Positions 7,479-16,025 of a stretch of DNA of 34,120 nt are shown here, in pieces; the first letter of the stretch is position 1; every line of letters starts with the position of its first letter. Under the pieces are notes generated by a model that was given only the letters and a program-made list of their open reading frames with translations, had not been told where the DNA came from and searched no databases. Both the position numbers and the translations under genes were made by a program. This DNA is from Bacteroidota bacterium (lineage in GTDB: Bacteria > Bacteroidota > Bacteroidia > Chitinophagales > Saprospiraceae): positions 1 through 34,120 of the forward strand of contig JAJRUR010000060.1 of NCBI GenBank assembly GCA_024277695.1, read 5' to 3'.

Positions 7479-7575
7479 GTTGATACTTTGCATAATTCGA
7501 AGTCACGATGAAAAAATTAGCTGTTTTGCGATGATCAAACAGGGTGCATTGGCTTTCAAGTGAGTTTGTTTTTGA

Positions 7576-8811
7576 CTATATCAGGTCCCTTAAAATTATA
7601 TATTTCTTGAGTTTCTTGCCATTGCGAAGTATTGTGATTTTTACTTTTTTGCCCGAATGCCCTTTGAGTCTTTTCTGAATACCATCGAGAGACAACATCC
7701 ATCCCGGTAACCAAGAGAGTTTTTTGATCACATCACCTTGTTGGATTCCGGCTTCATCAGCGGGACTGTTAGGTATGACATCCTGTACGAGGTATTTGGA
7801 TAGATTTTTACCAAACACGATGATGCTCAATCCACTGCGATCCAGATCAAATGATCTATCCCAAGACTTATGCGCTAGTAGCGAGAGCGTACCGTGGACA
7901 TAATTTATTTGGACGGTAAACCGGTCCCAAATCATATTACCGATCAGACCATCACGAAAAGGGCGAACAAATAGACTGTCTGTCTCAGGGAGTTTTTGAA
8001 AGTTGGTCACGAGGTGATCAAATGTATACTTATCTAAGGCGAGTTGTTTCGTTCTTCCTAGAAATCCATACACATTACCTCCAAGTCCTACTCCTAAATG
8101 TCCGGGTATCGTCTCTTCAGGTAGAGAAACTCCGGTTTTTGTGCCAGTATAGAGCAGTAGAGATAAGGCTGCACCGGTATCCATCAATAGGTTGAGTTGA
8201 TTTGTTCTGTTCGGAGCAGTCATTACATTGATTTTGAGATAAGGTCTGTTTTTAAAGATATTGATCGGAAAACTCGTGTAGTTATCCATCGGATCAAAAA
8301 ATTTGTTGGGATTGAATATTTTTAGGAACTGTTTTTCATAATTTATTCTCAATATGGTGTTTTTAAAAAATGCTCCGCCCAGTATGCCGTCTATGCGTTG
8401 GCCGATGAGTAGCGATAGATAAGTGAAGTCATTTTGAAGCACAATGATGTCCTCTTGGCGAACAGGAGTGTCTCCCAGTTTGATTTTTACTTTACGCGCT
8501 ACATAGGCTAGTACTTCTTGTGTATAGTCAGAGCCTTTTATATGCAGTGGTTTTTGTTCTACTTGGATACCTAAAATATCAGCTATGATACGATCAAATA
8601 ATAATGTATGTTCTGAGCCGGTATCTAGGATAAACTTGAGTGGGAGGATACCTCCGAAGAGTACATCTACGATAATAAAATTTTGTTTGTATTGAAAATC
8701 AACCAAGTGGTATTCTCTTCCACCAAAATACGACTCCAGAATCTGCTGAGCTTGGAGGGGTATGCATGTAAGCAAGGTGATCCATAGCGTCATTTGCAAG
8801 TTTTTCCACAT
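7576..8811 (-). CDS. Secreted retropepsin-like aspartyl protease with C-terminal PDZ domain
   Basis: This 411-residue protein starts with a signal peptide (cleavage near LQAQQ). It has two aspartyl-protease half-sites: Asp63-Thr-Gly (ILDTGSEHTLLF) and Asp211-Thr-Gly (LLMDTGAALSLLL). Both catalytic aspartates are therefore in one chain, as in pepsin-like duplicated folds built from retropepsin-type halves. A PDZ domain occupies about 325-405, with the SPADEAGIQQGDVI loop followed by LDGIQKRLKG. The arrangement is common in Bacteroidota periplasmic or surface aspartyl proteases, whose substrates are mostly unknown. It is convergent with the biotin carrier gene and stands as a single gene. Confidence 0.9.
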   Translation of the reverse strand: MWKNLQMTLWITLLTCIPLQAQQILESYFGGREYHLVDFQYKQNFIIVDVLFGGILPLKFILDTGSEHTLLFDRIIADILGIQVEQKPLHIKGSDYTQEVLAYVARKVKIKLGDTPVRQEDIIVLQNDFTYLSLLIGQRIDGILGGAFFKNTILRINYEKQFLKIFNPNKFFDPMDNYTSFPINIFKNRPYLKINVMTAPNRTNQLNLLMDTGAALSLLLYTGTKTGVSLPEETIPGHLGVGLGGNVYGFLGRTKQLALDKYTFDHLVTNFQKLPETDSLFVRPFRDGLIGNMIWDRFTVQINYVHGTLSLLAHKSWDRSFDLDRSGLSIIVFGKNLSKYLVQDVIPNSPADEAGIQQGDVIKKLSWLPGWMLSLDGIQKRLKGHSGKKVKITILRNGKKLKKYIILRDLI

Positions 8812-8924
8812 GACATAAATATAAGAAATTCACTCTTTCTAAGTTAGTAAGCCAGCAAAAAATGGATTTGATTGCTTAGTTAATATTTTATGTATCGCAT
8901 TAAATCCCCAAACGGATATCAAAG

Positions 8925-8957
8925 AAAAAAGAGCATACATCGTACAATGTATGCTCT
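8925..8957 (-). terminator. Rho-independent terminator of the DUF937/OmpA gene
   Basis: An 11-bp perfect stem, AGAGCATACAT (8930-8940) with ATGTATGCTCT (8947-8957), encloses a 6-nt loop. On the minus strand it is followed by a TTTTTT run (8930-8925). It lies 34 bp after the stop of the minus-strand gene at 8991. Confidence 0.92.
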
Positions 8958-8990
8958 TGTGAAAAAGCTAGTTACTAGATGGAGTAAAGA

Positions 8991-10322
8991 TTAGTACTTG
9001 GTGACTCTAACATCTACTCTACGATTTTCTTGACGTCCTTGGTCTGTTCCATTATCAGCTATTGGTTTTGTCTGCCCATAGCCCTTTGAAGATAAGCGAT
9101 TAGCCGCTACGCCTAAAGCCTGTAATTTTTGTCGTACAGCGAGTGCACGTTGTGTTGAGAGCATTAGATTCTTATTGGCATCACCGGTATTATCCGTATG
9201 ACCGGATATCTCGATATGTACACCGGGATAGGCTTTGAGTACAGCCGCCAGATTTTCTAGTTGTGCGTTGGATTCTGCTGTCAAATTGGCACTGCCGGTA
9301 GCAAAGTGCACTCCATCAAATGCTACTGCATCCTTTCCTTTTTTGCCGAGCATTTTGACAAATTTATCGGTAAAAGAACCTGCTGCAGTTTTGATTTCAG
9401 CACCTCCCGGGAGTTTGACGGACATGATAGCTCCTTTGACTGCGTCAGCAGCATCGGCCATCGCGTCACCTGCATCTTTGGCCATATTGCCTACCGTATT
9501 TCCGGCATCTTTGGCCGCATCTCCCACAACTTTACCTGCGTCTTTGGCTGCATCACCGACAGCCTTGCCTGCATCTTCGATTTTGTCTTTGACAGACCCG
9601 AGGTCTGCTTGCTTACAAGTAGGCCCCTTCCACATCCACAGTGCTGCCAAAAGTCCAAGACCGATCAGCCATGGCCAAAAGTTAAATCCTTTTGATCCTG
9701 CAGCTTCTTCTACAGTTTCTCGTGCTGAAGAAGCAGCTGCTGAAGCAGCTTTTTCCGCCCCTTGGGCTGCATCTGATCCCCAATCTGCAAATCCCAGAAT
9801 ATCACCCAATCCGGCTGGAGCAGATTTTCGGACATAATCCCGCTGTCCTAGCAATAATTTCATAAGACCACCTGCATTGAGACCGTTTTTGCTCACTTGT
9901 TTGCCGATCAGTCCCAGTAGCATGGGGGCAGCCATTTTTAGTAGAGAAGAAGCTACGCCTGACTTGATACCTACTGATCTAGTGATGAGATCAACAATGG
10001 CACCCGTTTTATCTCCCATAAGAAATTTTAACACCATAGATCCCGTCGATGCCAACGAATCCGTTTGCGAACCTCCACCAAACAGTCCTCCGAGATTGTC
10101 CAAAAGACCCCCTCCGATTTTGTTTTGATTCATAAAGTCTAGAATACCGGCAGCACCAGATTCTGTAGAACCTTTATTGATGAGGCCTCCCATCAAGGCA
10201 GGTAGGATACCACCCATAGCGTCTTGGACGTTGTTTTCGGATACACCGAGGTATTTGCTCGCCTGAGATGCCATAGCGTTGCCGATTTGATCTTTGAAAA
10301 GATCCATTAAATTTAAAGCCAT
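8991..10322 (-). CDS. DUF937 - transmembrane - 11-mer repeat - OmpA domain protein
   Basis: This 443-residue protein has four parts. Residues 1-160 form a glycine- and leucine-rich DUF937-type domain (ILPALMGGLINKG, LLGLIGKQVSK). Residues 214-231 are a single membrane helix (FWPWLIGLGLLAALWMW). Residues about 250-294 contain tandem 11-residue repeats of the type D-A-G-K-x-V-G-D-A-A-K, as in amphipathic LEA/apolipoprotein-like helices. Residues 333-443 are an OmpA-like peptidoglycan-binding domain with HFATGSANLT, SGHTDNTGDANKN and NRRVDVRV. The C-terminal domain should bind peptidoglycan in the periplasm, leaving the DUF937 half cytoplasmic. No signal peptide is present. It is a single-gene unit ending in a strong terminator. 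Confidence 0.9.
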   Translation of the reverse strand: MALNLMDLFKDQIGNAMASQASKYLGVSENNVQDAMGGILPALMGGLINKGSTESGAAGILDFMNQNKIGGGLLDNLGGLFGGGSQTDSLASTGSMVLKFLMGDKTGAIVDLITRSVGIKSGVASSLLKMAAPMLLGLIGKQVSKNGLNAGGLMKLLLGQRDYVRKSAPAGLGDILGFADWGSDAAQGAEKAASAAASSARETVEEAAGSKGFNFWPWLIGLGLLAALWMWKGPTCKQADLGSVKDKIEDAGKAVGDAAKDAGKVVGDAAKDAGNTVGNMAKDAGDAMADAADAVKGAIMSVKLPGGAEIKTAAGSFTDKFVKMLGKKGKDAVAFDGVHFATGSANLTAESNAQLENLAAVLKAYPGVHIEISGHTDNTGDANKNLMLSTQRALAVRQKLQALGVAANRLSSKGYGQTKPIADNGTDQGRQENRRVDVRVTKY

Positions 10323-10570
10323 AAGATTTCGTTTTTGATTTGAAGAAATTAATTTGATAAGTAGAAACTGCTCAAAAAATAGTCAGATTTGAATAATGTG
10401 ATTGATTAAAATATCCATTGTTCAACCCTGCATTATAGTATTGCATGATCTAATTTTGCAGCAAGTTCATCATTGATAAAGAAGTCTGGATGTAAAGTTA
10501 TATAAATTAGATCTGAAATGCAACAATATTAAATATATATTATTAAAATATATATGTAATATACTGGTTA

Positions 10571-11488
10571 TTAAGTTAATTGAACGCTAGTGCGAGGAGA
10601 TTTATATTTCCACCAAAGACCTAGAAAAAGTGCTGAGATCATATCCCATATTCCCCACCAAGCAGCTACAAGCATCATGCCCCCTAGTTGGGTGAAGAAA
10701 TTGAAGATAATTACTAGTCCGAGGCCTGAGTTTTGAATACCTGTTTCGATGGTGATGGATTTGCGGTCTTCCGGATGGAGTCCAAAAATACCGGAATAAA
10801 GATAACCGATCATCATGGCACCTATATTGTGTAGGACTACGATGGAGAGTACATGGTGGAGTTGGTGTTTGATGACATCAATATTGGAAAAGATTGCGGC
10901 GGCTATGAAGGATACAAATACCAATAGAGCAGCTTTGCTTATATAACTACGCACATGCTTTATATAGGATGGTAGGTAGTGGTTGAGCAGCATGCCTAGG
11001 CTGAGTGGTATGATCATAAGTAGTAAGATAGTCTTACCCAGATCAAAATAACTCAAGCTGATCGATGACATCAAGGCGTTTGCTTCCGGACTAAGTTTTA
11101 TGATGATGGCAAAGATCATCGGAGTAGTCACTACGGCAGATAAAGTGACGATGGTAGTCAGGCAGACGGACAGAGCAGTATTGCCCTTGGCCAGATGTAC
11201 GGTATAGTTGGATATGTTGCCCCCCGGACAAGCGGCTATTAAGCCCAGTCCCAAGGCAACACTAGCCGGAGGATTCCATAGTTTTATCAGTAATATAGTG
11301 AAGATGGGAAGTAAGAGGAGCTGAGCACTCAATCCGACAAGCATCGTTTTAGGCTGTTGAAAAACTCTACGAAAATCTTTAATGCTCAGATCTAAAGCTA
11401 CGCTAAACATCAAAAAACCGAGACAAATATTGATCAGTAACAGTTGGTTAGGGTCAAAGTTGATTCGTATCTGATCGATGGAGTTCAT
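10571..11488 (-). CDS. Bile acid:sodium symporter (BASS) family transporter
   Basis: From the ATG at 11488 this is a 305-residue membrane protein with about nine or ten hydrophobic helices. Family motifs include LGLGLIAACPGGNISNY, which corresponds to the Na+-site GG-x-x-SN region, and ETGIQNSGLGLVII in the second half, corresponding to the E-x-G-x-QN motif. BASS family members use sodium to import bile acids, pantoate, pyruvate or other organic anions, and the sequence does not tell which. A TTG at 11500 would add four residues. The gene is monocistronic, with an AT-rich 248-bp spacer downstream. Confidence 0.9.
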   Translation of the reverse strand: MNSIDQIRINFDPNQLLLINICLGFLMFSVALDLSIKDFRRVFQQPKTMLVGLSAQLLLLPIFTILLIKLWNPPASVALGLGLIAACPGGNISNYTVHLAKGNTALSVCLTTIVTLSAVVTTPMIFAIIIKLSPEANALMSSISLSYFDLGKTILLLMIIPLSLGMLLNHYLPSYIKHVRSYISKAALLVFVSFIAAAIFSNIDVIKHQLHHVLSIVVLHNIGAMMIGYLYSGIFGLHPEDRKSITIETGIQNSGLGLVIIFNFFTQLGGMMLVAAWWGIWDMISALFLGLWWKYKSPRTSVQLT

Positions 11489-11829
11489 AGCGACGACCAA
11501 AGTAAGTGTTTTTGCTCAAACTGTGTAATATCAAAGCAGGGTATAGCAAAATTTAGTAATATACTATCTGATAAGAATGTTATGCACATCAGACGAAGAT
11601 ACGATTTCGGCGTTATTTTACTATTTGTTGCCTGAATTGTGCATCCTTATGAAAATGCATAATTTTTAACACATATCATATATAGCAGAACTTTTTTAGC
11701 TGTAATCAATAAAACCTTACTATCTTGCGTAAGTTTGTCTTTCTGAACAAGTGACAAGGTGGGCATGATATACTGAACAAAAGTGTGTTTATGCTCTGAC
11801 TCCCTTTGTAGAGCCATTTAAGAGAAACG

Positions 11830-11846
11830 ATTTCTATGTAAGAAAT
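11830..11846. promoter_or_regulatory. Inverted repeat upstream of the restriction endonuclease gene
   Basis: ATTTCT and AGAAAT are separated by 5 bases (ATGTA). The dyad covers the place where a -33 element would sit for the -7 box at 11861. It could be an operator controlling restriction gene expression; no regulator gene is present nearby. Confidence 0.3.
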
Positions 11847-11860
11847 GGAGATATAAACAT

Positions 11861-11868
11861 TATCTTTG
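11861..11868 (+). promoter_or_regulatory. Candidate -7 element of the restriction-modification operon
   Basis: TATCTTTG is an exact match to TAnnTTTG and ends 25 bp before the ATG at 11894, so transcription would start about 20 nt before the gene. No clear TTG is found at the -33 position. Confidence 0.5.
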
Positions 11869-11893
11869 TGTATTAGATTAAAGGTACAAAACT

Positions 11894-12748
11894 ATGAATT
11901 TTTGGAGCATTGAGGTAGAAAAGAAATTTTTTACAGCAGCGTTAAAAAACTTTGCTTCTCCGGAGAAATTATTTTACAAATTAACGGATGGGTACTTTGC
12001 ATATGTTCCAAAAGGAAAAGATACAGAAGGGCAAGCTTTACAAAGTAGAAATTCTCTAATCGGGCAATATACCGAAAAATGGTGTAAAGACTTTTTTCAA
12101 CCTATTGCAAATAAATTAGGGTTATTTGCGGTAAATAGTGTTGTTTGTCCCGAACTTGGATTATCCATTCAGAGTGATGCTGATTTAGCTTTCTGCACAT
12201 CTGACGAAAGCGTGCAAAAGGCAGAAAACATCAAGCTACTTTTTGAAATTAAAATGAGCATTGTAAATAACTATACTTTGGAGAATGATCAAGTACATTT
12301 TGTAGGAGACTACAAAACACATAAAGGAAATCCTTCAATTCTTCGTTCTGATTCGATGCTTAAGGCTATAGGGAAATCTATTAATATTAGAGTTTCCGGA
12401 ACGGAATCAACAAAAATTCCAATAATCATTCTTGCAAATAGTCCTATTACAAATAACTACTCAAAAAAAGTAGACTTTTTGAAGAAGTCGGGAATTATTC
12501 AAAGGTTCATTTCTTTATATCCAAATCCGACAATTGATTGTATTGAAAATACGGTTGGCAAGGGTTTTCAAACATTTAACAATTATCAAGAAATAAATAA
12601 TTACATTACAGATGTTGTTCATTCTGATATGAATTTCTTTTCTTCAATGATATCAAAAAGAAAATTAGGTCAATTGATAACAATATCTTCAAAGGAAAAA
12701 AGTAATATTTTAAGAGCAGAAAAATTTTTAAGTCTAATACATAATTAG
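11894..12748 (+). CDS. Type II restriction endonuclease (PD-(D/E)XK fold), specificity unknown
   Basis: This 284-residue protein has no close family that I can name. It shows a credible nuclease core: Asp97 in SIQSDADLAF, then Glu118-Ile-Lys120 in LLFEIKMSI, spaced as in PD-(D/E)XK enzymes. A preceding helix with Glu61 (GQYTEKWCKDFF) could give the frequent extra acidic residue. The strongest evidence is context: a DNA methyltransferase gene begins one base after its stop, in the order R then M on one transcript. Base composition is clearly more AT-rich than the flanking genes, with many AAA, ATT and TTA codons, which suggests horizontal acquisition. Cleavage specificity cannot be read from the sequence. 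Confidence 0.82.
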   Translation: MNFWSIEVEKKFFTAALKNFASPEKLFYKLTDGYFAYVPKGKDTEGQALQSRNSLIGQYTEKWCKDFFQPIANKLGLFAVNSVVCPELGLSIQSDADLAFCTSDESVQKAENIKLLFEIKMSIVNNYTLENDQVHFVGDYKTHKGNPSILRSDSMLKAIGKSINIRVSGTESTKIPIIILANSPITNNYSKKVDFLKKSGIIQRFISLYPNPTIDCIENTVGKGFQTFNNYQEINNYITDVVHSDMNFFSSMISKRKLGQLITISSKEKSNILRAEKFLSLIHN

Positions 12749-12749
12749 T

Positions 12750-13679
12750 ATGAAAGAGATTAAGACATCAGAAAAAAGAAAAAAAGGGACTCAGTCAAGT
12801 TCATTTGGAACAAATGGCAGAATAAATCATGATGCATCCATGTTTTATAATTCAAAGTTGTACAGTGAATTGTCAAAAACTAAGCAAGTAAGTAAAGATA
12901 CAAATGTATTTCCGGAAGAATTATTAAATACAACTATACTTGGTTCAGCGGAAACGATGTCAATGATTCCTGACAGTTCATTGCATTTAATGATTACATC
13001 CCCACCATATAATGTTTCTAAGGAATATGATAAAGATCTGTCCTTGTCAGAATATTTAGAAATGTTAGAAGCCGTTTTTAAAGAAACATATCGTGTTTTA
13101 GTTAATGGTGGGCGAGCATGTATTAATGTAGCAAATCTTGGCAGAAAACCCTACATTCCACTTTCGGACTACATTTCAAAAATGATGATTGAAATTGGTT
13201 TTAATATGCGTGGAGAAATAATTTGGAACAAAGCAGCTAGCGCTAGTCCGTCAACTGCTTGGGGTAGTTGGATGTCTGCTTCTAATCCAATTTTAAGAGA
13301 TATACACGAATATATTTTAGTATTCTCAAAAGGGGACTATAAAAGAGATCGCACTAAAGCTGAGAAAGAAACAAAGCAAAATTCAATTTCTAGAGAGGAG
13401 TTTATGGAATGGACGAAGTCTATTTGGACATTCAATGCTGAGTCTGCTAAGAGAATTGGACATCCAGCGCCTTTTCCTATTGACTTGCCTTACAGATTAA
13501 TTCAATTGTATTCGTTCAAAACCGACATAATCTTAGACCCATTTATGGGTAGTGGTACGACTGCTATTGCTGCATTAAAATCTTACAGAAAATATATAGG
13601 TTTTGAAATAAATCAACAATATGTTGACTTAACTAAAAAGAGAACTGCACCATTTCAAAATATATTAGAACTAGATTAG
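12750..13679 (+). CDS. DNA methyltransferase of the type II RM system (beta class)
   Basis: This 309-residue enzyme has the catalytic motif IV TSPPYN at 83-88 and the AdoMet-binding motif I DPFMGSGTT at 263-271. Motif IV precedes motif I, which defines the beta class of amino-methyltransferases. SPPY rather than DPPY fits N4-cytosine methylation, although N6-adenine beta enzymes with TSPPY also exist, so the base is left open. Other family residues include the GEIIWNKAASASPSTAWGSW loop. The first 50 residues are polar and variable (NGRINHDASMFYNSKLY). It should protect host sites from the upstream endonuclease. No separate specificity subunit or controller gene is present. Confidence 0.92.
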   Translation: MKEIKTSEKRKKGTQSSSFGTNGRINHDASMFYNSKLYSELSKTKQVSKDTNVFPEELLNTTILGSAETMSMIPDSSLHLMITSPPYNVSKEYDKDLSLSEYLEMLEAVFKETYRVLVNGGRACINVANLGRKPYIPLSDYISKMMIEIGFNMRGEIIWNKAASASPSTAWGSWMSASNPILRDIHEYILVFSKGDYKRDRTKAEKETKQNSISREEFMEWTKSIWTFNAESAKRIGHPAPFPIDLPYRLIQLYSFKTDIILDPFMGSGTTAIAALKSYRKYIGFEINQQYVDLTKKRTAPFQNILELD

Positions 13680-13802
13680 GAAGTGAAGCTACACAGTAAG
13701 TACATCTCCAAATATTGAAAATAATTTAGATAAATACAACAGAACATTCAGTGCTACTGCCTGAGAAGACAAACTGATTTTGCAAAAGACTATGAAGTGG
13801 TT

Positions 13803-14594
13803 TTATTTTCTATTGCCTAAATGCAGCGAGATATAGAAGTTGAGTGCATAGGGTTGGTTTTGGTCTATGGCGATCAAGGGGATTTCGGATAGATACATAT
13901 CCAGACTGATGCCCAGTTCCAGTGCGAAGACTTTTTTGTCGTAGGCTCCCCAAGCGAAAAGTGCTGCCAATTTTGCAGACAGACCGGGTATGATCGAAAA
14001 CTGATCAAAACCTTTAAAAATTCCTGCGTTACCGGCTATTCTTAAGGGGTCGAGGAACAGCTCGGCATTTTCTTCAGAATATTCTTCTATAGATATGTAA
14101 GCTTCTTCGGTTCCGGGATTGATCCTGATGAGCTTGAGCATATAGGGTTTGATGATACCGATATTGACTCCGCCCTCATATAAGTAGCCGATGGCCACTC
14201 CCTTGCGTTTTGATTTTTCGGACAGATAGTGTTTGGTTCCTATCATAGCCCTTATGGGAAAAAAATAATTTATTTTGCCAAAGGTATAGCTCTTCAGCCC
14301 ACCGCTTAATTGTGTGGGGATGGTGGATTGGGAGTGTTCTCGGGGATGTCGGAGGTATCCGAGTTCTATTTTTTTGTAATGGGTTAGATTGTATTTCTCG
14401 AGTCTGCCAAAAGCATATGCTATGGAGTAACCATTGGTCCAAATAGCTGGTTGAATGCTCCATTCTGTATTGTAGATGATGCCTTTTTGTTGAAAATCAA
14501 ATCCTTTGGGTTCGATGGTGCGCTGGGCGATGAGTCCGAAGCTGATGCTGCAGAAACTGACTAGAAGATAAAATAATCTAGAGCGGGCGTGCAT
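13803..14594 (-). CDS. Hypothetical secreted protein, probable outer-membrane beta-barrel
   Basis: This 263-residue protein starts with a signal peptide (MHARSRLFYLLVSFCSISFG, cleavage near LIAQ). The rest is rich in alternating hydrophobic/polar segments and aromatic residues, for example GYSIAYAFGRLEKYN and GVAIGYLYEGGVNIGIIKPY. The C-terminus ALNFYISLHLGNRK resembles a final barrel strand. It looks like an 8-to-12-stranded outer-membrane barrel of the kind common in Bacteroidota, but I do not recognise a named family. It is convergent with the restriction-modification pair and divergent from the deacetylase gene. The neighbours give no clue to function. Confidence 0.75.
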   Translation of the reverse strand: MHARSRLFYLLVSFCSISFGLIAQRTIEPKGFDFQQKGIIYNTEWSIQPAIWTNGYSIAYAFGRLEKYNLTHYKKIELGYLRHPREHSQSTIPTQLSGGLKSYTFGKINYFFPIRAMIGTKHYLSEKSKRKGVAIGYLYEGGVNIGIIKPYMLKLIRINPGTEEAYISIEEYSEENAELFLDPLRIAGNAGIFKGFDQFSIIPGLSAKLAALFAWGAYDKKVFALELGISLDMYLSEIPLIAIDQNQPYALNFYISLHLGNRK

Positions 14595-14684
14595 GATTAA
14601 TAGATTAAACTTTAAATTTAGCTTTTTTATATTTAAATCAGGCTATTTGTAGTAGATTATTTAAGAATAGATCAATAATTGTCC

Positions 14685-15962
14685 ATGGTACTTATATACA
14701 GTGTTGTTGATCATCCTCGACTGAGATATACTTTGGATTTGGTATTTGGTCAGATCTTGGATGTTGGATATGGTCTGACGCGCGACCCACAGGAATTTGG
14801 GCGATTTGAAGGATTAAAGCTGTGGTATGGTGCAGGTGGGCCTCCGGATGTTGTATCGGTAATACCTTCCGGGCTTTTAGGGGCATCGGGTATGGAGAAG
14901 GTGCGTGTGCATATTTCCCGTAAGGGGGAGATACCGGTTTTGTTATTTGGGGGAGTTGAGGAGTTTGACTTATTGAGTGCTATTTTTTATATGGTGACGC
15001 GTTATGAGGAATATTTGGTAAAGGAGCGGGATGAGCATGATCGCTTTAGGCTTCGAGATTCGGTGGTATATACGGACAAGGTATATCGGTTGCCCTTAGT
15101 ACATTTGTGGGTAGATGCACTCAGAAAGCGTTGGGGAGAAACAGCGCCAAAGCCTCTGTATAGTGCGTTGCGTATCGAGCCGAGTTATGATTTGGATTTT
15201 CCTTGGAAGTACAAGTATTATGGAAAGTGGAAGCATATTAAGGGGAGTGTTCGGGATATATTGCGTGCAAAACCGCAGTTGCTAAGTAAACGGAGGGCAG
15301 TCTTGAGATCGGAGTGTCCTGATCCTTTTGAGCGTATGGACTATATGCTTGGTCAGAGTGAGGGGGCGGTAGGTCGTCCTTTGATCTTTGTGCCTGTGGG
15401 TAGTTCTCCATCTTATTATGATCGCAATCGTACTTTGGAGCTTGAAGTCTATCGCGAGCTCGTATTGAGCTTGTCTGAGCGGGCTGAGTTGGGTCTGCAC
15501 CCGACCTATGGGAGTTATCGTCGTGCTGATGTGATAGGGCAGGAGCGGCATGCACTTTCGGAGTTGGTTGGTGAGGTACATCGTTCTCGATTTCATTATT
15601 TGAGATGTCGTCTTCCGGAGAGTTATCGCGCATTGATTGCTGCCGGTATTCGACATGATTATTCTATGGGATATGCTGAGGATATTGGATTTAGGGCAGG
15701 TATCAGTACGCCTTATTATTGGTATGATTTGGAGCGAGAGCAAAAGACGGATTTGATGGTGCATCCGTTTTGTGTGATGGATCAGAGTTTAAAACATTAT
15801 CAAAAGATGGATCCGGATACCGCTGTATCTGCGGTACGTCGAATAAAATCAAATATTGGAGACCTAGGGGGGATACTGTCTTTTGTTTGGCACAATAGTT
15901 CATTTGATGCAGACGAAGGTTGGGGTGGATGGGATCGTGTCTATGAAGAATTGCTGGCTTAA
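14685..15962 (+). CDS. Polysaccharide deacetylase family protein (DUF7033-type N-terminus)
   Basis: From the ATG at 14685 this is a 425-residue protein (a TTG at 14679 would add two residues). The N-terminal 110 residues fit the Bacteroidota domain that precedes this deacetylase type, including DLLSAIFYMVTRYEEYL. The deacetylase core shows the metal/catalytic-type segment EPSYDLDFPW, the HPTYGS histidine motif and the late YSMGYAEDIGFRAG segment, in family order. Such enzymes remove acetyl groups from polysaccharides or cell-wall glycans. No signal peptide is evident, as is usual in this subgroup. Codon use is strongly G- and T-rich. The uracil phosphoribosyltransferase gene follows after 63 bp. 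Confidence 0.85.
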   Translation: MVLIYSVVDHPRLRYTLDLVFGQILDVGYGLTRDPQEFGRFEGLKLWYGAGGPPDVVSVIPSGLLGASGMEKVRVHISRKGEIPVLLFGGVEEFDLLSAIFYMVTRYEEYLVKERDEHDRFRLRDSVVYTDKVYRLPLVHLWVDALRKRWGETAPKPLYSALRIEPSYDLDFPWKYKYYGKWKHIKGSVRDILRAKPQLLSKRRAVLRSECPDPFERMDYMLGQSEGAVGRPLIFVPVGSSPSYYDRNRTLELEVYRELVLSLSERAELGLHPTYGSYRRADVIGQERHALSELVGEVHRSRFHYLRCRLPESYRALIAAGIRHDYSMGYAEDIGFRAGISTPYYWYDLEREQKTDLMVHPFCVMDQSLKHYQKMDPDTAVSAVRRIKSNIGDLGGILSFVWHNSSFDADEGWGGWDRVYEELLA

Positions 15963-16025
15963 GTCTATTCGGAATGCGGAATATTTGTACTTTTATAGCC
16001 GACTAGTAGAAAAACTTAGCAAACT

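Larger units (their letters stand above)
11489..11893. other. Intergenic region, 405 bp, between the divergent BASS gene and the restriction gene
   Basis: No gene is supported. It is AT-rich and must hold the promoters of both divergent genes. The right end has an exact -7 element and an overlapping inverted repeat, both listed separately. Nothing recognisable was seen in the middle. Confidence 0.5.

Noticed and set aside
9500..9640. Tandem short repeats considered as a CRISPR-like array
   Set aside because: They are in-frame 33-bp coding repeats of an 11-residue helix unit, with no spacers.
9235..9837. Long plus-strand frame of 200 codons rich in Ala and Ser
   Set aside because: It is antisense to the repeat and OmpA parts of the DUF937/OmpA gene; its composition comes from the GC-rich repeat codons.
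15238..15764. Overlapping minus-strand frames of 131 and 160 codons
   Set aside because: They are antisense to the deacetylase gene, whose motifs are intact; the open frames follow from its G- and T-rich codons.
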